DNA of 64,000 nucleotides, taken from Bacteroidales bacterium (GTDB taxonomy: Bacteria; Bacteroidota; Bacteroidia; Bacteroidales; UBA932). Shown in pieces: positions 35,140-45,026 of the stretch. The notes beneath the pieces are model-generated. The model was not told the origin of the DNA, ran no database searches, and worked only from the letters and a program-made list of their open reading frames with translations. Every line of letters begins with the position of its first letter. Within the stretch, counting starts at the first letter, position 1. Position numbers and translations under genes: made by a program. The stretch is taken from the NCBI GenBank assembly GCA_015060405.1, contig SUYN01000014.1, positions 1 through 64,000 on the forward strand. Direction: 5' to 3'.

Positions 35140-36132
35140 ATGGGAAAGATCGGTTTCTGGTTCAATAATGCGCGTCCTATCTCGCTTCCTCAGAGCATGC
35201 TGCCAGCACTGACTGCTGTCGCCTTGTCGGCAGGCCGCGGCAGTTTCTCATGGATAGCCGCTGCAGCCTGTGTAATAGGCGTGATGTCCGCCCACCTGGG
35301 AATGAACCTCCTGGATGACTGGTTCGATTATTATAAAGGTTCGGGTGAAGCCCGTAAAAAGGCCAGTTCGGAAGGCTTCAGAGGCAGGATGACCAAATAT
35401 CCCTACCTGACCTCAGGGGAGGCTACCCCTAAGCAGCTCCTTGTGGCTGTCGTGGTATTTCTTGCCATAGCGGCATCAATGGGATGCATTGTCATGGCCG
35501 TCAGAGGATGGATGGTACTGTGGTGGATGCTTGCAGGCTTCATAATCGGATATTCCTACTCAGGAGGTCCTCTCAGGCTCGGCTTCCGCGGACTCGGAGA
35601 GATGGTGATATTCATAATGTTCGGGCCCCTGATGATGACGGGAGTATATTATGCCATAACAGGGGAGGTCACTCCCAAGATAGCATGGCTTTCCACTTCA
35701 GTCGGTCTTCTCGTGACCAATATCGTATATACACACTCCGTTCTTGACGCAGTTCCGGACAGGAAGATGGGCAAGTTCACCATGGCTCATCTCATGGGGT
35801 CCGACACAGGAATGATGATCCTGTCAGGAATTCTGAACATACTTCCTTATCTCCTTGTCGCAGTCGGCGTGGCCTGCGGCCAGCTGCATCCTGCCTACCT
35901 GGCTGTACTGGTAGTGCTTCCGCTGTCGATATGGCTTCTCAAGTCCCTGAGCGATTTTGTGGCACACAAGGAGGTGCCTATAGTCACGAAGTGGTGGATG
36001 GGACCGATGGGTGACTTCGACAAGTACCGCGCTGCCGGTCTGGACTGGTTCATCCTCCGCTGGCTCGTGGCGAGGAATGTGGTTCAGTTCTTCTGCTTGA
36101 TAGCAGCGCTTATAAGTTTGATTTTCGGATAA
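35140..36132 (+). CDS. UbiA-superfamily prenyltransferase
   Basis: 330 residues with about eight or nine membrane segments. The two Asp-rich prenyl-diphosphate motifs are visible: NLLDDWFDYYKG and VLDAVPDRKMGK. YSGGPLRLGFRGLGE after the third to fourth segment is typical of MenA/UbiA proteins. It would attach an isoprenoid chain to an aromatic or other acceptor in the inner membrane. MenA (menaquinone) is one option, but the pairing with a radical SAM gene 14 bp downstream leaves the product open. A TAAATTTG -7 box lies at 35104-35111. Confidence 0.85.
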   Translation: MGKIGFWFNNARPISLPQSMLPALTAVALSAGRGSFSWIAAAACVIGVMSAHLGMNLLDDWFDYYKGSGEARKKASSEGFRGRMTKYPYLTSGEATPKQLLVAVVVFLAIAASMGCIVMAVRGWMVLWWMLAGFIIGYSYSGGPLRLGFRGLGEMVIFIMFGPLMMTGVYYAITGEVTPKIAWLSTSVGLLVTNIVYTHSVLDAVPDRKMGKFTMAHLMGSDTGMMILSGILNILPYLLVAVGVACGQLHPAYLAVLVVLPLSIWLLKSLSDFVAHKEVPIVTKWWMGPMGDFDKYRAAGLDWFILRWLVARNVVQFFCLIAALISLIFG

Positions 36133-36146
36133 TTAGAATATTTTAT

Positions 36147-37034
36147 ATGAAGAAATTGTTTTACCTTGCACAGTGGTTTCTGAGAGCAAGACTTTTCGGA
36201 AGAAAGGCACCTCTTCAGACCGTGCTTTTCATCTCTGACATCTGTAATCTCCGTTGCAAGCATTGCAATGTGTATGAGCTCAAGAACCCTCACAACATGA
36301 CCTATGAGCAGGTGCGCGAGCATCTTCAGTATTCCTATGACCTGGGTTCACGCTTTGTGGATTTCGAGGGTGGAGAAGTGACATTGTGGAAGGATGGAGA
36401 CTACAGGATCAACGACCTCATAGACCTGGCCAAAAAAATAGGCTTCTTCTCATGTACCATCACAACCAACGCCCAGCTCCCATTTGCCGGCTCTCATGCC
36501 GACAGCATCTGGGTGAGCCTTGACGGCATCAACTTCCACGAGGAGGTGCGTGGCAAAGGAACGATTGCGAAGCTGGAGAAGAACATCGCCGAGTGCGGAC
36601 ATAAGGACTTGAGTGTCAATATGGTGGTGAACACATTGAATTATACGGATGTTGAGAATACCCTCGAATATGTGAAGAACAATCCTCACATCAAGTCCAT
36701 ATCAGTGAACTTCCACACTCCTTTCCCTGGCACCGAATACCTGTCTATCCCTTTTGAGGAACGCAGGAAGATAATCGACATGGTCATAGCGTACAAGAAG
36801 AAGGGCTATCCTATCATGAACTCTGTGTCGGGACTTAAACTCATGAGGGACAACAACTTCACAAAGAGATGCTGGGTGACCAACTTCATCTACCCTGACG
36901 GATCGAGGGGACTGTGTGTGGGGCATGGCACAGACAAGTGCAGCCAGTGCGGCTTCTGCATGTCGGGCGAGATGGCTTCTGTCTTCTCCTTCAGGCCTGA
37001 CACCATCTTTGCCGGACTCAAGCTCAGGGTCTGA
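36147..37034 (+). CDS. Radical SAM protein with C-terminal Cys cluster
   Basis: 295 residues. The [4Fe-4S]/SAM motif is CNLRCKHC (CxxxCxxC) near residue 33. DFEGGEVTLWKDG stands in for the GGEP motif. The C-terminus has a second Cys set (RCW, LCVGHG, KCSQCGFC) suited to an auxiliary cluster. The overall pattern resembles DUF3463/HpnH-like radical SAM proteins that modify lipids or isoprenoids. It is 14 bp after the UbiA gene, so it may act on the prenylated product. The reaction is unknown. Confidence 0.82.
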   Translation: MKKLFYLAQWFLRARLFGRKAPLQTVLFISDICNLRCKHCNVYELKNPHNMTYEQVREHLQYSYDLGSRFVDFEGGEVTLWKDGDYRINDLIDLAKKIGFFSCTITTNAQLPFAGSHADSIWVSLDGINFHEEVRGKGTIAKLEKNIAECGHKDLSVNMVVNTLNYTDVENTLEYVKNNPHIKSISVNFHTPFPGTEYLSIPFEERRKIIDMVIAYKKKGYPIMNSVSGLKLMRDNNFTKRCWVTNFIYPDGSRGLCVGHGTDKCSQCGFCMSGEMASVFSFRPDTIFAGLKLRV

Positions 37035-37080
37035 GCCCCGGCTTCTTCCGCACCAGTGCAGACATATCACAGAACATGGC

Positions 37081-37130
37081 AGCAGGCTTGGGCCTGCTAT
37101 TAAAATCGGAGGCTCAAGGCCTCCTTTTTT
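37081..37130 (+). terminator. Double hairpin terminator after the radical SAM gene
   Basis: The first hairpin is AGCAGGC/GCCTGCT (37081-37098). The second is GGAGGC/GCCTCC (37108-37124), followed directly by six T (37125-37130). The second is a canonical terminator ahead of valS. Confidence 0.85.
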
Positions 37131-37220
37131 GTGGGAAATTTACTATATTTGTACGATTTTGCGTCATTGTGTATTGGGCAAAATGTAAATAATTGATAAT
37201 CAATAAATTGACTTTAATAT

Positions 37221-39863
37221 ATGGAACTGCCAGCAAAGTATGATCCTGCCTTGACGGAGGATAAATGGTACGCCTATTGGCTTGAAAACAAGTTTTTTCA
37301 TTCAGAACCTGATGAAAGGGAACCTTATACTATCGTGATTCCGCCACCTAACGTGACAGGAATCCTCCATATGGGCCATGTCCTGAACAACACTCTGAAC
37401 GACGTCCTTATCCGCAAGGCGCGTATGGACGGCAAGAACGCCTGCTGGGTGCCTGGAACCGACCATGCATCAATCGCTACAGAGAGCAAGGTGGTCGCGA
37501 AGCTTGCTGCTGAAGGCATAAAGAAGGAAGACCTTACACGTGCGGAATTCCTCAGACATGCCTGGGAGTGGAAGGAGAAACACGGAGGCATCATCCTCAG
37601 CCAGCTCCGCAAGCTCGGTGCATCATGCGACTGGGACAGGACCAAGTTCACAATGGACCCGGAACTTAGCGACGCAGTGATCAACACATTCGTATATTTC
37701 TACAATAAAGGATATATCTACAGAGGTGTCCGCATGGTGAACTGGGACCCTGTGGGACTTACTGCCGTAAGTGACGAGGAGGTGATACACAAGGACACTA
37801 CAAGCCACTTCTACCATCTGCGCTACTTCATTTCAGACGGCAACGGCAATCCTACGGACAAGTACCTCATCATCGCGACCACACGTCCGGAGACCATCAT
37901 GGCCGACGCTGCGATCTGCGTTAATCCTGCTGATGAAAGATACCATTGGCTCAAGGGCAAGAAGGTGCTCATCCCTCTGATCAACAAGGAGATACCTGTG
38001 ATAGAGGACGATTATGTGGCTATGGATTTCGGAACAGGATGTCTCAAGGTGACTCCTGCCCATGACGTCAACGACTACGAGATCGGAGCACGTCACAACC
38101 TTCCTATCCTCGACATTATCGATGACCACGGCCGTCTCAACGAAAAGGCTCAGATCCTTGTCGGCGAGGACCGTTTCGATGCAAGGAAAAAGATCGTCAG
38201 GATGCTCGAAGAGGCAGGAAACCTCGAGAAGGTGGAGGACTACACATCACCTGTAGGCTATTCGGAGAGAACGAACGCCGTCATCGAGCCAAGGCTCTCC
38301 ATGCAGTGGTTCCTCCGCATGGAGGCTCTTGCAAAGGATGCTCTCGAGTCGGTAGAAAGCGGAAATGTGAAGCTGATTCCTGACAAGTACAGGAACACTT
38401 ACCGTCACTGGATGGAGAACGTACGCGACTGGTGCATCTCACGACAGCTATGGTGGGGACAGCAGATTCCTGCATATTATCTGCCTGATGGAAAGGTAGT
38501 TGTGGCACCGTCAGCAGAGGAGGCCCTTGCGAAGGCGCAGGAGATCGATCCTGCACTGACGGCAGCGGATCTCCGTCAGGACGAGGACGTGCTCGACACC
38601 TGGTTCTCGTCATGGCTCTGGCCGATATCGGTGTTCGATGCCGCAAAGCCTGGCCATCCTGATGCTGAGCCTAACAAGGATCTTGCATACTACTATCCTA
38701 CAAATGACCTTGTCACAGGTCCGGACATCCTTTTCTTCTGGGTGGCGCGTATGATCATGGCCGGAAACGAGTTCATGAATGACGTTCCTTTCCGCAATGT
38801 CTACCTCACCGGCATCGTCCGTGACAAGCTGGGCCGCAAGATGTCCAAGACCCTCGGAAACTCACCGGACCCTCTCGACCTCATCGAGAAATACGGTGCT
38901 GACGCAGTGCGTCTGGGAATGCTCCTCTGCTCTTCTGCCGGAAACGACATCCTCTACGATGAGTCTCAGATAGAGCAGGGACGTAACTTCAACAACAAGG
39001 TCTGGAATGCTTTCCGACTTGTGACCGGATGGAGTGTGGACGAGGCGGCACAACAGCCGGAAGCATCTGCCGTGGCTGTGAAGTGGTTTGACAACAAGCT
39101 CAGCCAGGTGGTGGAGACTGTGGAGGATCATTTCTCAAAGTTCCGTATCTCTGATGCGCTTATGGCTATCTACAAGTTCTTCTGGGATGATTTCTGCGCA
39201 TGGTACCTCGAGGCTGTCAAGCCGGCATACGGAGCAGGAATCGACAGGAAGACCTATGATGCTACAATCGGTTTCTTCGACGCTCTTCTCAAGATGATCC
39301 ACCCGATCATGCCGTTCATCACAGAGGAACTCTGGCAGAACATGGCTGAGCGCAAGCCGGGCGAGACCATCATGAACCAGCGCTATCCTCAGGCGAAGCC
39401 ATACGACGCCGAGTTCATCACAAGGTTCGAGATTGCATGCGAGGCCATTGCAGGTGTGCGTAACATCCGTCAGAGCAAGAACATCTCTCCAAGGGAGGTC
39501 CTCGAACTAAAGGTGAAGGGAGACTTTCATGCAGAGGTCGTTCCTGTGATCGTCAAACTGGCAAATGTAAGCGTTGCTCCTGCAGAAGGCGACATGTCGA
39601 CAGCACAGAGATTCATGGTGAGGACCTTCGAGATGTTCGTTCCTCTCACCGGACTGATCAATGTCGAAGAGGAGATCGCCAAGCTCGAGACAGAGCTCGC
39701 ATACCAGCAGAAGTTCCTTGAGAGTGTCCGCAGAAAGCTTTCCAACGAGCGTTTCGTGGCTAATGCGCCGGAGGCTGTAGTCGCTGTGGAGCGCAAGAAG
39801 GAGGCTGACTCACTTTCAAAGATAGAGAGCATCACCGCATCACTTGAGGCATTGAAAAAGTAG
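37221..39863 (+). CDS. valS: Valyl-tRNA synthetase
   Basis: 880 residues, normal for bacterial ValRS. It charges tRNA-Val. The class I signatures are [16 protein letters not shown] with HMGH at 50-53 and [12 protein letters not shown] starting at Lys540 (KMSKT in place of KMSKS). The CP1 editing domain ([17 protein letters not shown]), the anticodon-binding region and the C-terminal coiled coil ([17 protein letters not shown]) are all present. It is the first gene of a + block reaching 45026. A TATATTTG box at 37144-37151 is a possible -7 element. Confidence 0.98.
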   Translation: MELPAKYDPALTEDKWYAYWLENKFFHSEPDEREPYTIVIPPPNVTGILHMGHVLNNTLNDVLIRKARMDGKNACWVPGTDHASIATESKVVAKLAAEGIKKEDLTRAEFLRHAWEWKEKHGGIILSQLRKLGASCDWDRTKFTMDPELSDAVINTFVYFYNKGYIYRGVRMVNWDPVGLTAVSDEEVIHKDTTSHFYHLRYFISDGNGNPTDKYLIIATTRPETIMADAAICVNPADERYHWLKGKKVLIPLINKEIPVIEDDYVAMDFGTGCLKVTPAHDVNDYEIGARHNLPILDIIDDHGRLNEKAQILVGEDRFDARKKIVRMLEEAGNLEKVEDYTSPVGYSERTNAVIEPRLSMQWFLRMEALAKDALESVESGNVKLIPDKYRNTYRHWMENVRDWCISRQLWWGQQIPAYYLPDGKVVVAPSAEEALAKAQEIDPALTAADLRQDEDVLDTWFSSWLWPISVFDAAKPGHPDAEPNKDLAYYYPTNDLVTGPDILFFWVARMIMAGNEFMNDVPFRNVYLTGIVRDKLGRKMSKTLGNSPDPLDLIEKYGADAVRLGMLLCSSAGNDILYDESQIEQGRNFNNKVWNAFRLVTGWSVDEAAQQPEASAVAVKWFDNKLSQVVETVEDHFSKFRISDALMAIYKFFWDDFCAWYLEAVKPAYGAGIDRKTYDATIGFFDALLKMIHPIMPFITEELWQNMAERKPGETIMNQRYPQAKPYDAEFITRFEIACEAIAGVRNIRQSKNISPREVLELKVKGDFHAEVVPVIVKLANVSVAPAEGDMSTAQRFMVRTFEMFVPLTGLINVEEEIAKLETELAYQQKFLESVRRKLSNERFVANAPEAVVAVERKKEADSLSKIESITASLEALKK

Positions 39864-39868
39864 GAGTC

Positions 39869-40270
39869 ATGCGTTCGGAACTTCAGATAGATGTAAGGTA
39901 CTACGAGACTGACCAGATGGGGATAGTGCATCATTCGAATTACATACGTTATTTCGAGTGCGGACGTTCCGACATGATGGCCAAGGCCGGGCTTCCGATA
40001 GAAAAGATAGAGGAAGCCGGCGTCGTACTGCCTGTAGTTTCGGTAGAATGCAGATATAAATATCCGGCTAAGATGGGGGACAGGTTGACCATAGTCACCT
40101 GCGTCAACGAAGTCCCTCGTGCCAAGCTGGTGATAAATAATGATATATATAATCAGGACGGCGTGCTTCTTTGCGAAGGTACCGTGGTTCTTGGCTTCCT
40201 TGATTCTGCCCGGAACCGCCCGGTGCGCTGCCCTGAGTCACTTGCGACAATAATTGAAAACAACTTATAG
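39869..40270 (+). CDS. YbgC/FadM-like acyl-CoA thioesterase (hotdog fold)
   Basis: 133 residues. The hotdog-fold 4HBT motif is [20 protein letters not shown], with the catalytic Asp; the central strand [16 protein letters not shown] follows. It hydrolyses acyl-CoA or acyl-ACP thioesters in the cytoplasm; related proteins often associate with the Tol-Pal or lipid machinery. It begins 5 bp after valS and ends 2 bp before tatA, so it is in the same transcript. Confidence 0.88.
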   Translation: MRSELQIDVRYYETDQMGIVHHSNYIRYFECGRSDMMAKAGLPIEKIEEAGVVLPVVSVECRYKYPAKMGDRLTIVTCVNEVPRAKLVINNDIYNQDGVLLCEGTVVLGFLDSARNRPVRCPESLATIIENNL

Positions 40271-40272
40271 CT

Positions 40273-40491
40273 ATGTTAGTAAATCCACTTCTTTTCGGTA
40301 GTCTGGGCGTGTGGGAGATCATCCTCATCGTCCTTGTTCTCCTTCTGTTCTTCGGCGGCAAGAAGATTCCTGAGCTGATGCGCGGCCTTGGCAAAGGCGT
40401 GAAGAGCTTCAAGCAGGGACTCAACGAAGTCGAAAGTGAAATAAAGGAAATCAAGAAGGACGTAGAGTCTGAAGTTGAGAAGACCGAGTAA
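40273..40491 (+). CDS. tatA: Twin-arginine translocase subunit TatA/TatE
   Basis: 72 residues. A single N-terminal membrane helix ([20 protein letters not shown]) is followed by the amphipathic helix [15 protein letters not shown] and a charged tail, the TatA pattern. It forms the translocation pore for folded proteins. It overlaps tatC by one base (40491). No separate tatB is present in the window, as is usual in Bacteroidota. Confidence 0.95.
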   Translation: MLVNPLLFGSLGVWEIILIVLVLLLFFGGKKIPELMRGLGKGVKSFKQGLNEVESEIKEIKKDVESEVEKTE

Positions 40492-41255
40492 TGGCAGTCA
40501 ATGGGGAATCACTGACTTTCTGGGATCATCTTGAAGAATTGAGAAGGAGCATTTTCCGTGTTCTGGCGGTTTTCGTATGCCTGACCGTGTGCTTGTTCTT
40601 CTTCAAGAATTTTCTGTTCGACAAGGTCGTCCTCGCTCCGGCATCATCGGATTTCTTCCTGTATCGGATGCTCGGGGTGGATTTTTCATTGAACCTTGTC
40701 AACCTGGAGGTCTCCGCACAGTTCCTGATACATATGAAGGTCACTTTCATATGCTCGCTGATCCTGTGTGTGCCTTATCTCATATATGAAATATGGCGTT
40801 TCATCCTTCCTGCCCTGTACGACAATGAGAAGAAATCCATACGTGGGGCCTTCGCCTTTGCCTCCGTACTGTTCTATATAGGTCTAGCGACAGCATATTG
40901 CGTGATCTTTCCGTTCATGCTGAATTTCTTTGCAAGCTATCAGGTCAGTCCGGACGTGCCCAACAATTTCTCCCTGTCTTCCTATATATCCATGTTCACT
41001 TCGACCATGCTGGCCTTCGGCCTCGTGTTCGAGTTTCCCGCAGTGATAGCGGCACTTTCCAGCCTTGGAGTCGTTTCACGTGAGGTCCTCAAGCAGTACC
41101 GCAAGCATGCGTTCGTCGTGATACTTGTGCTTTCAGCAGTCATCACTCCTTCCGGAGACCCTTTCACTATGATGGTCGTGTGTCTGCCGCTCTATCTTCT
41201 GTATGAAGTGAGCATCATGATATGCAGAAACAAGGTGGAACAGCCTGAAGAATAA
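40491..41255 (+). CDS. tatC: Twin-arginine translocase subunit TatC
   Basis: 254 residues, six membrane segments. The N-terminal FWDHLEELRRSIFRV is the conserved TatC signal-recognition patch. Further family features are YEIWRFILPALYDNEKK and AVITPSGDPFTMMVVCLPLYLLYE. It recognises twin-arginine signal peptides in the inner membrane. Translation is coupled to tatA by the one-base overlap. The ABC-F gene follows at 5 bp. Confidence 0.97.
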   Translation: MAVNGESLTFWDHLEELRRSIFRVLAVFVCLTVCLFFFKNFLFDKVVLAPASSDFFLYRMLGVDFSLNLVNLEVSAQFLIHMKVTFICSLILCVPYLIYEIWRFILPALYDNEKKSIRGAFAFASVLFYIGLATAYCVIFPFMLNFFASYQVSPDVPNNFSLSSYISMFTSTMLAFGLVFEFPAVIAALSSLGVVSREVLKQYRKHAFVVILVLSAVITPSGDPFTMMVVCLPLYLLYEVSIMICRNKVEQPEE

Positions 41256-41260
41256 AGATT

Positions 41261-43195
41261 ATGATATCAATTAACAGCCTGACTGTAGCATACGGTGGAT
41301 TTGTCCTGTTGAATGACATCAATTTCCACATCAGTGAAAACGACAAGATCGGTCTTGTAGGAAAGAATGGTGCCGGCAAGTCGACCATTCTCAAGCTGAT
41401 ATGCGGTCTTCAGAGTCCGACCAACGGCAAGGTTGCCGTTCCGGGCGGGGTCAAGATCGGATACCTGCCGCAGATCATGGAACATCATAAGGGCCGTACG
41501 GTGATAGATGAGGCGATGATGGCATTCGCCGATATGTTCGCCCTGGAAGCTGAGCTGGAGAAGATCTCTTTTGAACTGTCTCAGCGTGAGGATTATGAAT
41601 CTCAGGCCTATCAGGACCTTATAATAAAGATGAACGAGGTCAACGACCGCCTTTCCTACACCCGTTCGGAGAATCCGAGGGTCCAGGCGGAGAAGACCCT
41701 GATCGGTCTTGGCTTCAGATACGAGGAGCTCTCGCGGAACACCGAGACCTTCAGCCAGGGCTGGAACATGCGTATCGAGCTTGCGAAGATCCTTCTTTCA
41801 AAGCCTGACGTGCTTCTCCTCGACGAGCCCACCAACCATCTTGACATAGAATCCATAGAATGGCTTGAGGGCTACCTGAAGGAGTACAGGGGCTCGCTCG
41901 TGCTGATCTCTCACGACAGGAAGTTCCTCGACAATGTGACGAACAGGACTGTCGAGATCATGGTCGGAAGGATTCATGACTACAAGGTTCCATACAGTAA
42001 GTACCTGGAACTCAGGAAGGAGCGCCTTGCGCAGCAGCAGGCTGCCTATGAGAACCAGCAGAGGATGATTGAGAAGACGGAGGAATTCATCGAGAGGTTC
42101 CGCTACAAGCCTACCAAGTCCAACCAGGTCCAGTCACGTGTCAAGCAGCTGGAGAAACTCGAAAGGATAGAGGTTGACATAGAGGACAGGTCGACTCTTG
42201 CTGTCAAGTTCCCGCCCGCTCCTCGTTCAGGTGACATTGCGTTCAAGGGCGTCGACCTGACGGTGGGCTATGGTGAGAAGATTGTGTTCTCAGACGCGCA
42301 GATAGAAGTTAGAAGAGGAGAGAAGGTCGCCCTGGTGGGAAGGAACGGCGAGGGAAAGACCACGCTTATGAGGGTGATAATGAACGAACTGGAGCCGAAG
42401 GCGGGAAGCGCAAAGACAGGATATAATGTAAATATAGGATATTATGCTCAGAATCAGGAGGATATCCTTGACAAGGAGGACACTGTCTTCGGTACATTGG
42501 ACAGAATAGCAGTCGGAGACATAAGGCTCAAGCTCCGCGACATTCTTGGAGCCTTCCTCTTCAAGGGAGAGGATATCGACAAGAAGGTGGCCGTGCTGAG
42601 CGGCGGCGAGCGTGCCCGTCTGGCAATGGCAAAGCTGATACTCAAGCCATACAATCTTCTTGCGCTTGACGAGCCGACCAACCACATGGACATCAGGTCC
42701 AAGGACATCCTCAAGCAGGCCCTCAAGGCCTACGACGGCACGTTGATCATAGTCTCCCATGACCGAGACTTCCTCGACGGTCTGGTTGACAAGCTTTACG
42801 AGTTCCGCGACGGAAATGTCAAGGAGCATCTCGGAGGTGTTCAGGATTTCCTCGAAAGAAGGAAGCTTGAGACACTTTCAGAGCTTGAAAGACACTATAA
42901 GCCTGTGGCTGAATCAAAGCCTGTGGAAGTCGTCCAGAAGAAGGAAGAGGCCAAGCAGGAGTACGAAGCCAAGAAATATATATCTAAAGAAGAACGTAAG
43001 ATAAAGAATCGTATCTCATTTCTGGAGAAGGGGATAGAGGAGCTCGAAGATAAGCAGGGCAAGATAGAGGAGATCCTCGCCAACCCCGGACCGGACGACG
43101 ACATCATGGAACTCACCAGACAGTACCTCGAGAACAAGAGGGAAATTGATTTCAAGATGGCGGAATGGGAGAAACTTTCAGAATCTATAGAATAA
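41261..43195 (+). CDS. ABC-F family ATPase (Uup/YdiF-like), ribosome-associated
   Basis: 644 residues. Two ABC domains without membrane segments: Walker A GKNGAGKST and GRNGEGKTT, signatures FSQGWNMRIELAKIL and LSGGERARLAMAKLIL, Walker B LLLDEPTNHLDI and LALDEPTNHMDI. The inter-domain linker (QAAYENQQRMIEKTEEFIERFRYKPTKS) and a C-terminal coiled coil are present. ABC-F proteins bind the ribosomal E site and help translation or resist antibiotics. This housekeeping setting argues for a translation role rather than resistance. It lies 7 bp before rlmB. Confidence 0.94.
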   Translation: MISINSLTVAYGGFVLLNDINFHISENDKIGLVGKNGAGKSTILKLICGLQSPTNGKVAVPGGVKIGYLPQIMEHHKGRTVIDEAMMAFADMFALEAELEKISFELSQREDYESQAYQDLIIKMNEVNDRLSYTRSENPRVQAEKTLIGLGFRYEELSRNTETFSQGWNMRIELAKILLSKPDVLLLDEPTNHLDIESIEWLEGYLKEYRGSLVLISHDRKFLDNVTNRTVEIMVGRIHDYKVPYSKYLELRKERLAQQQAAYENQQRMIEKTEEFIERFRYKPTKSNQVQSRVKQLEKLERIEVDIEDRSTLAVKFPPAPRSGDIAFKGVDLTVGYGEKIVFSDAQIEVRRGEKVALVGRNGEGKTTLMRVIMNELEPKAGSAKTGYNVNIGYYAQNQEDILDKEDTVFGTLDRIAVGDIRLKLRDILGAFLFKGEDIDKKVAVLSGGERARLAMAKLILKPYNLLALDEPTNHMDIRSKDILKQALKAYDGTLIIVSHDRDFLDGLVDKLYEFRDGNVKEHLGGVQDFLERRKLETLSELERHYKPVAESKPVEVVQKKEEAKQEYEAKKYISKEERKIKNRISFLEKGIEELEDKQGKIEEILANPGPDDDIMELTRQYLENKREIDFKMAEWEKLSESIE

Positions 43196-43202
43196 AGACA
43201 AT

Positions 43203-43949
43203 ATGGAAGAAAAGAAAATGCAGTACCTCTTCGGAATGCATCCCGTGCTGGAGGCAGTGAAGTCAGGTAAGAAGTTTGACAAGGTGCTTTTGAAGCAGGG
43301 TCTTGAGGGACAGCAGTTCAGAGAACTGTTGGAGCTCCTCAAGATCAACGAGATTCCTTTTCAGTTTGTACCCGGCGAAAGGCTCAGCCGTGCTGTCCGC
43401 GGCTCACATCAGGGAGTCCTTGCCTACATATCGCAGATTGACTATGTCGACATAGAGCAGATGGTGAACAATGCACTTGCCCGCAGTTCCTCTCCACTTC
43501 TTGTCATACTTGACGGAGTCAGCGATGTCCGCAACCTCGGAGCCATTGCCAGAAGTCTGGAATGTGCGGGAGGCCAGGGCGTGATCGTGCCGGCAAAGGG
43601 TGGAGCTGCAATCAATGCCGATGCGGTGAAAGCCTCTGCAGGAGCTCTCATGAGAATAGACACATGCAAGGTGCCTAACCTCCGTGTTGCCGCTTACTAT
43701 CTGAAACAGAGTGGTTTCCGTCTTGTTGCCGCGACAGAGAAGACAGACAGGCTCATCTACGACGTGGATATGACAGGCCCTTGCGCCATAATCATGGGTT
43801 CAGAAGGGAAGGGCATCTCTCAGAGCATGCTCGAGCTGGCCGACGACAAGGCTGCCATTCCGATGTCTGGTGAGATCACTTCTCTCAACGTGTCTGTCGC
43901 AGCGGCTGTCATGATGTATGAAGCTGTAAGACAGAGAACCGGAAGATAA
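43203..43949 (+). CDS. rlmB: TrmH/SpoU-family 23S rRNA 2'-O-ribose methyltransferase (RlmB type)
   Basis: 248 residues. An N-terminal substrate-binding domain (LFGMHPVLEAVKSGKKFDKVLL) is followed by a SPOUT knot domain with VILDGVSDVRNLGAIARS, AIIMGSEGKGIS and SLNVSVAAAVMMYEAVRQ. It methylates a guanosine ribose (G2251 in E. coli) of 23S rRNA. The position between an ABC-F gene and the dipeptidase gene, 3-8 bp spacings, places it in the same operon. The precise rRNA target is inferred from family. Confidence 0.92.
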   Translation: MEEKKMQYLFGMHPVLEAVKSGKKFDKVLLKQGLEGQQFRELLELLKINEIPFQFVPGERLSRAVRGSHQGVLAYISQIDYVDIEQMVNNALARSSSPLLVILDGVSDVRNLGAIARSLECAGGQGVIVPAKGGAAINADAVKASAGALMRIDTCKVPNLRVAAYYLKQSGFRLVAATEKTDRLIYDVDMTGPCAIIMGSEGKGISQSMLELADDKAAIPMSGEITSLNVSVAAAVMMYEAVRQRTGR

Positions 43950-43952
43950 GAC

Positions 43953-45026
43953 ATGTTTGTCCTTGACTCACATTGCGACACTCCGTCGCAGATAATAAGG
44001 CTCAGGGACCTGTCCCTTGACAACAGCCACGCCCACGTCGATTTTCCGAAACTGAAAAGAGGAGGAGTCGACGGGGCGTTCTTTGCCATATATATACCGG
44101 CATCTTTGGATCAGAAGGAGGCAGCTGAATATGCAGACCTGCTTCTGGACAGCCTGAATGAAACGATGAAGGCCAATAGTGCCAGGGCCGCCTATGCATA
44201 TAACCCGTCCCAGGCCTATGCGAACAAAGCCAAGGGATTGTTTTCAGTTTTCCTCGGTCTGGAGAACGGTTCTCCTGTAGGAAAGTCTCTGGACAGACTG
44301 CAGTACTACTATGACAAAGGCATAAGATATATGACCCTGTGTCATTCCGCAGACAATGAAATATGTGACTCATGCGCCTCAGAAGTGAAGCGGTGGGGTG
44401 GTCTTAGTCCGTTCGGCAAGGAAGTGGTCAAGGAAATGAACCGTCTGGGAATGTTGATAGATGTCTCCCATGTTTCAGACGACACCTTCTATGATGTGAT
44501 CAGACATTCGTCCAGGCCTGTTGTGGCGACACATTCATGCTGCCGTGCCCTTGCTTCCCATCCCAGAAACATGACCGATGAAATGATAACCGCTCTGGCT
44601 GCGGCAGGTGGTGTGATACAGATCAACTTCTATCCATTCTTCCTTGATGACACCTTCAGCAAGGTCTTTGACGCATCGGGTCTGGCAGCCAAGTCTCATA
44701 TCGAGACTGAATTCATAAAGGATCCGTCAGATCCTTTGAAAAGACAGGCTTGGAATGAAGTCCAGGATGAACTTCAGGCACTTCCGAGACCCTCATATAG
44801 AAGGATAGTTGATCATATAGACCATGTCGTAGGGCTGGTGGGAATTGACCACGTCGGCCTGGGTTCGGATTTTGACGGAATCGAGGTCACTCCTGAAGGA
44901 ATGGAAGACATCTCAGGATTCCACCTTGTATTCGATGAACTGCGCAGAAGGGGATATTCCGATGAGGATATGGAGAAGATCGCCGGAGGAAACTTCTTCC
45001 GGATACTCTCCCAGGTGCTTGCCTAA
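43953..45026 (+). CDS. Membrane dipeptidase family (M19) zinc dipeptidase
   Basis: 357 residues. Renal-dipeptidase landmarks: DSHCDTPSQ (metal-binding His/Asp), GLENGSPVG (bridging Glu), LIDVSHVSD, ATHSCCRAL and HVGLGSDFDGI. It cleaves dipeptides with a broad, often D-tolerant specificity. No signal peptide is seen, so it is probably cytoplasmic. It is the last gene of the valS operon; its stop overlaps the convergent EamA gene by four bases. Confidence 0.93.
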   Translation: MFVLDSHCDTPSQIIRLRDLSLDNSHAHVDFPKLKRGGVDGAFFAIYIPASLDQKEAAEYADLLLDSLNETMKANSARAAYAYNPSQAYANKAKGLFSVFLGLENGSPVGKSLDRLQYYYDKGIRYMTLCHSADNEICDSCASEVKRWGGLSPFGKEVVKEMNRLGMLIDVSHVSDDTFYDVIRHSSRPVVATHSCCRALASHPRNMTDEMITALAAAGGVIQINFYPFFLDDTFSKVFDASGLAAKSHIETEFIKDPSDPLKRQAWNEVQDELQALPRPSYRRIVDHIDHVVGLVGIDHVGLGSDFDGIEVTPEGMEDISGFHLVFDELRRRGYSDEDMEKIAGGNFFRILSQVLA

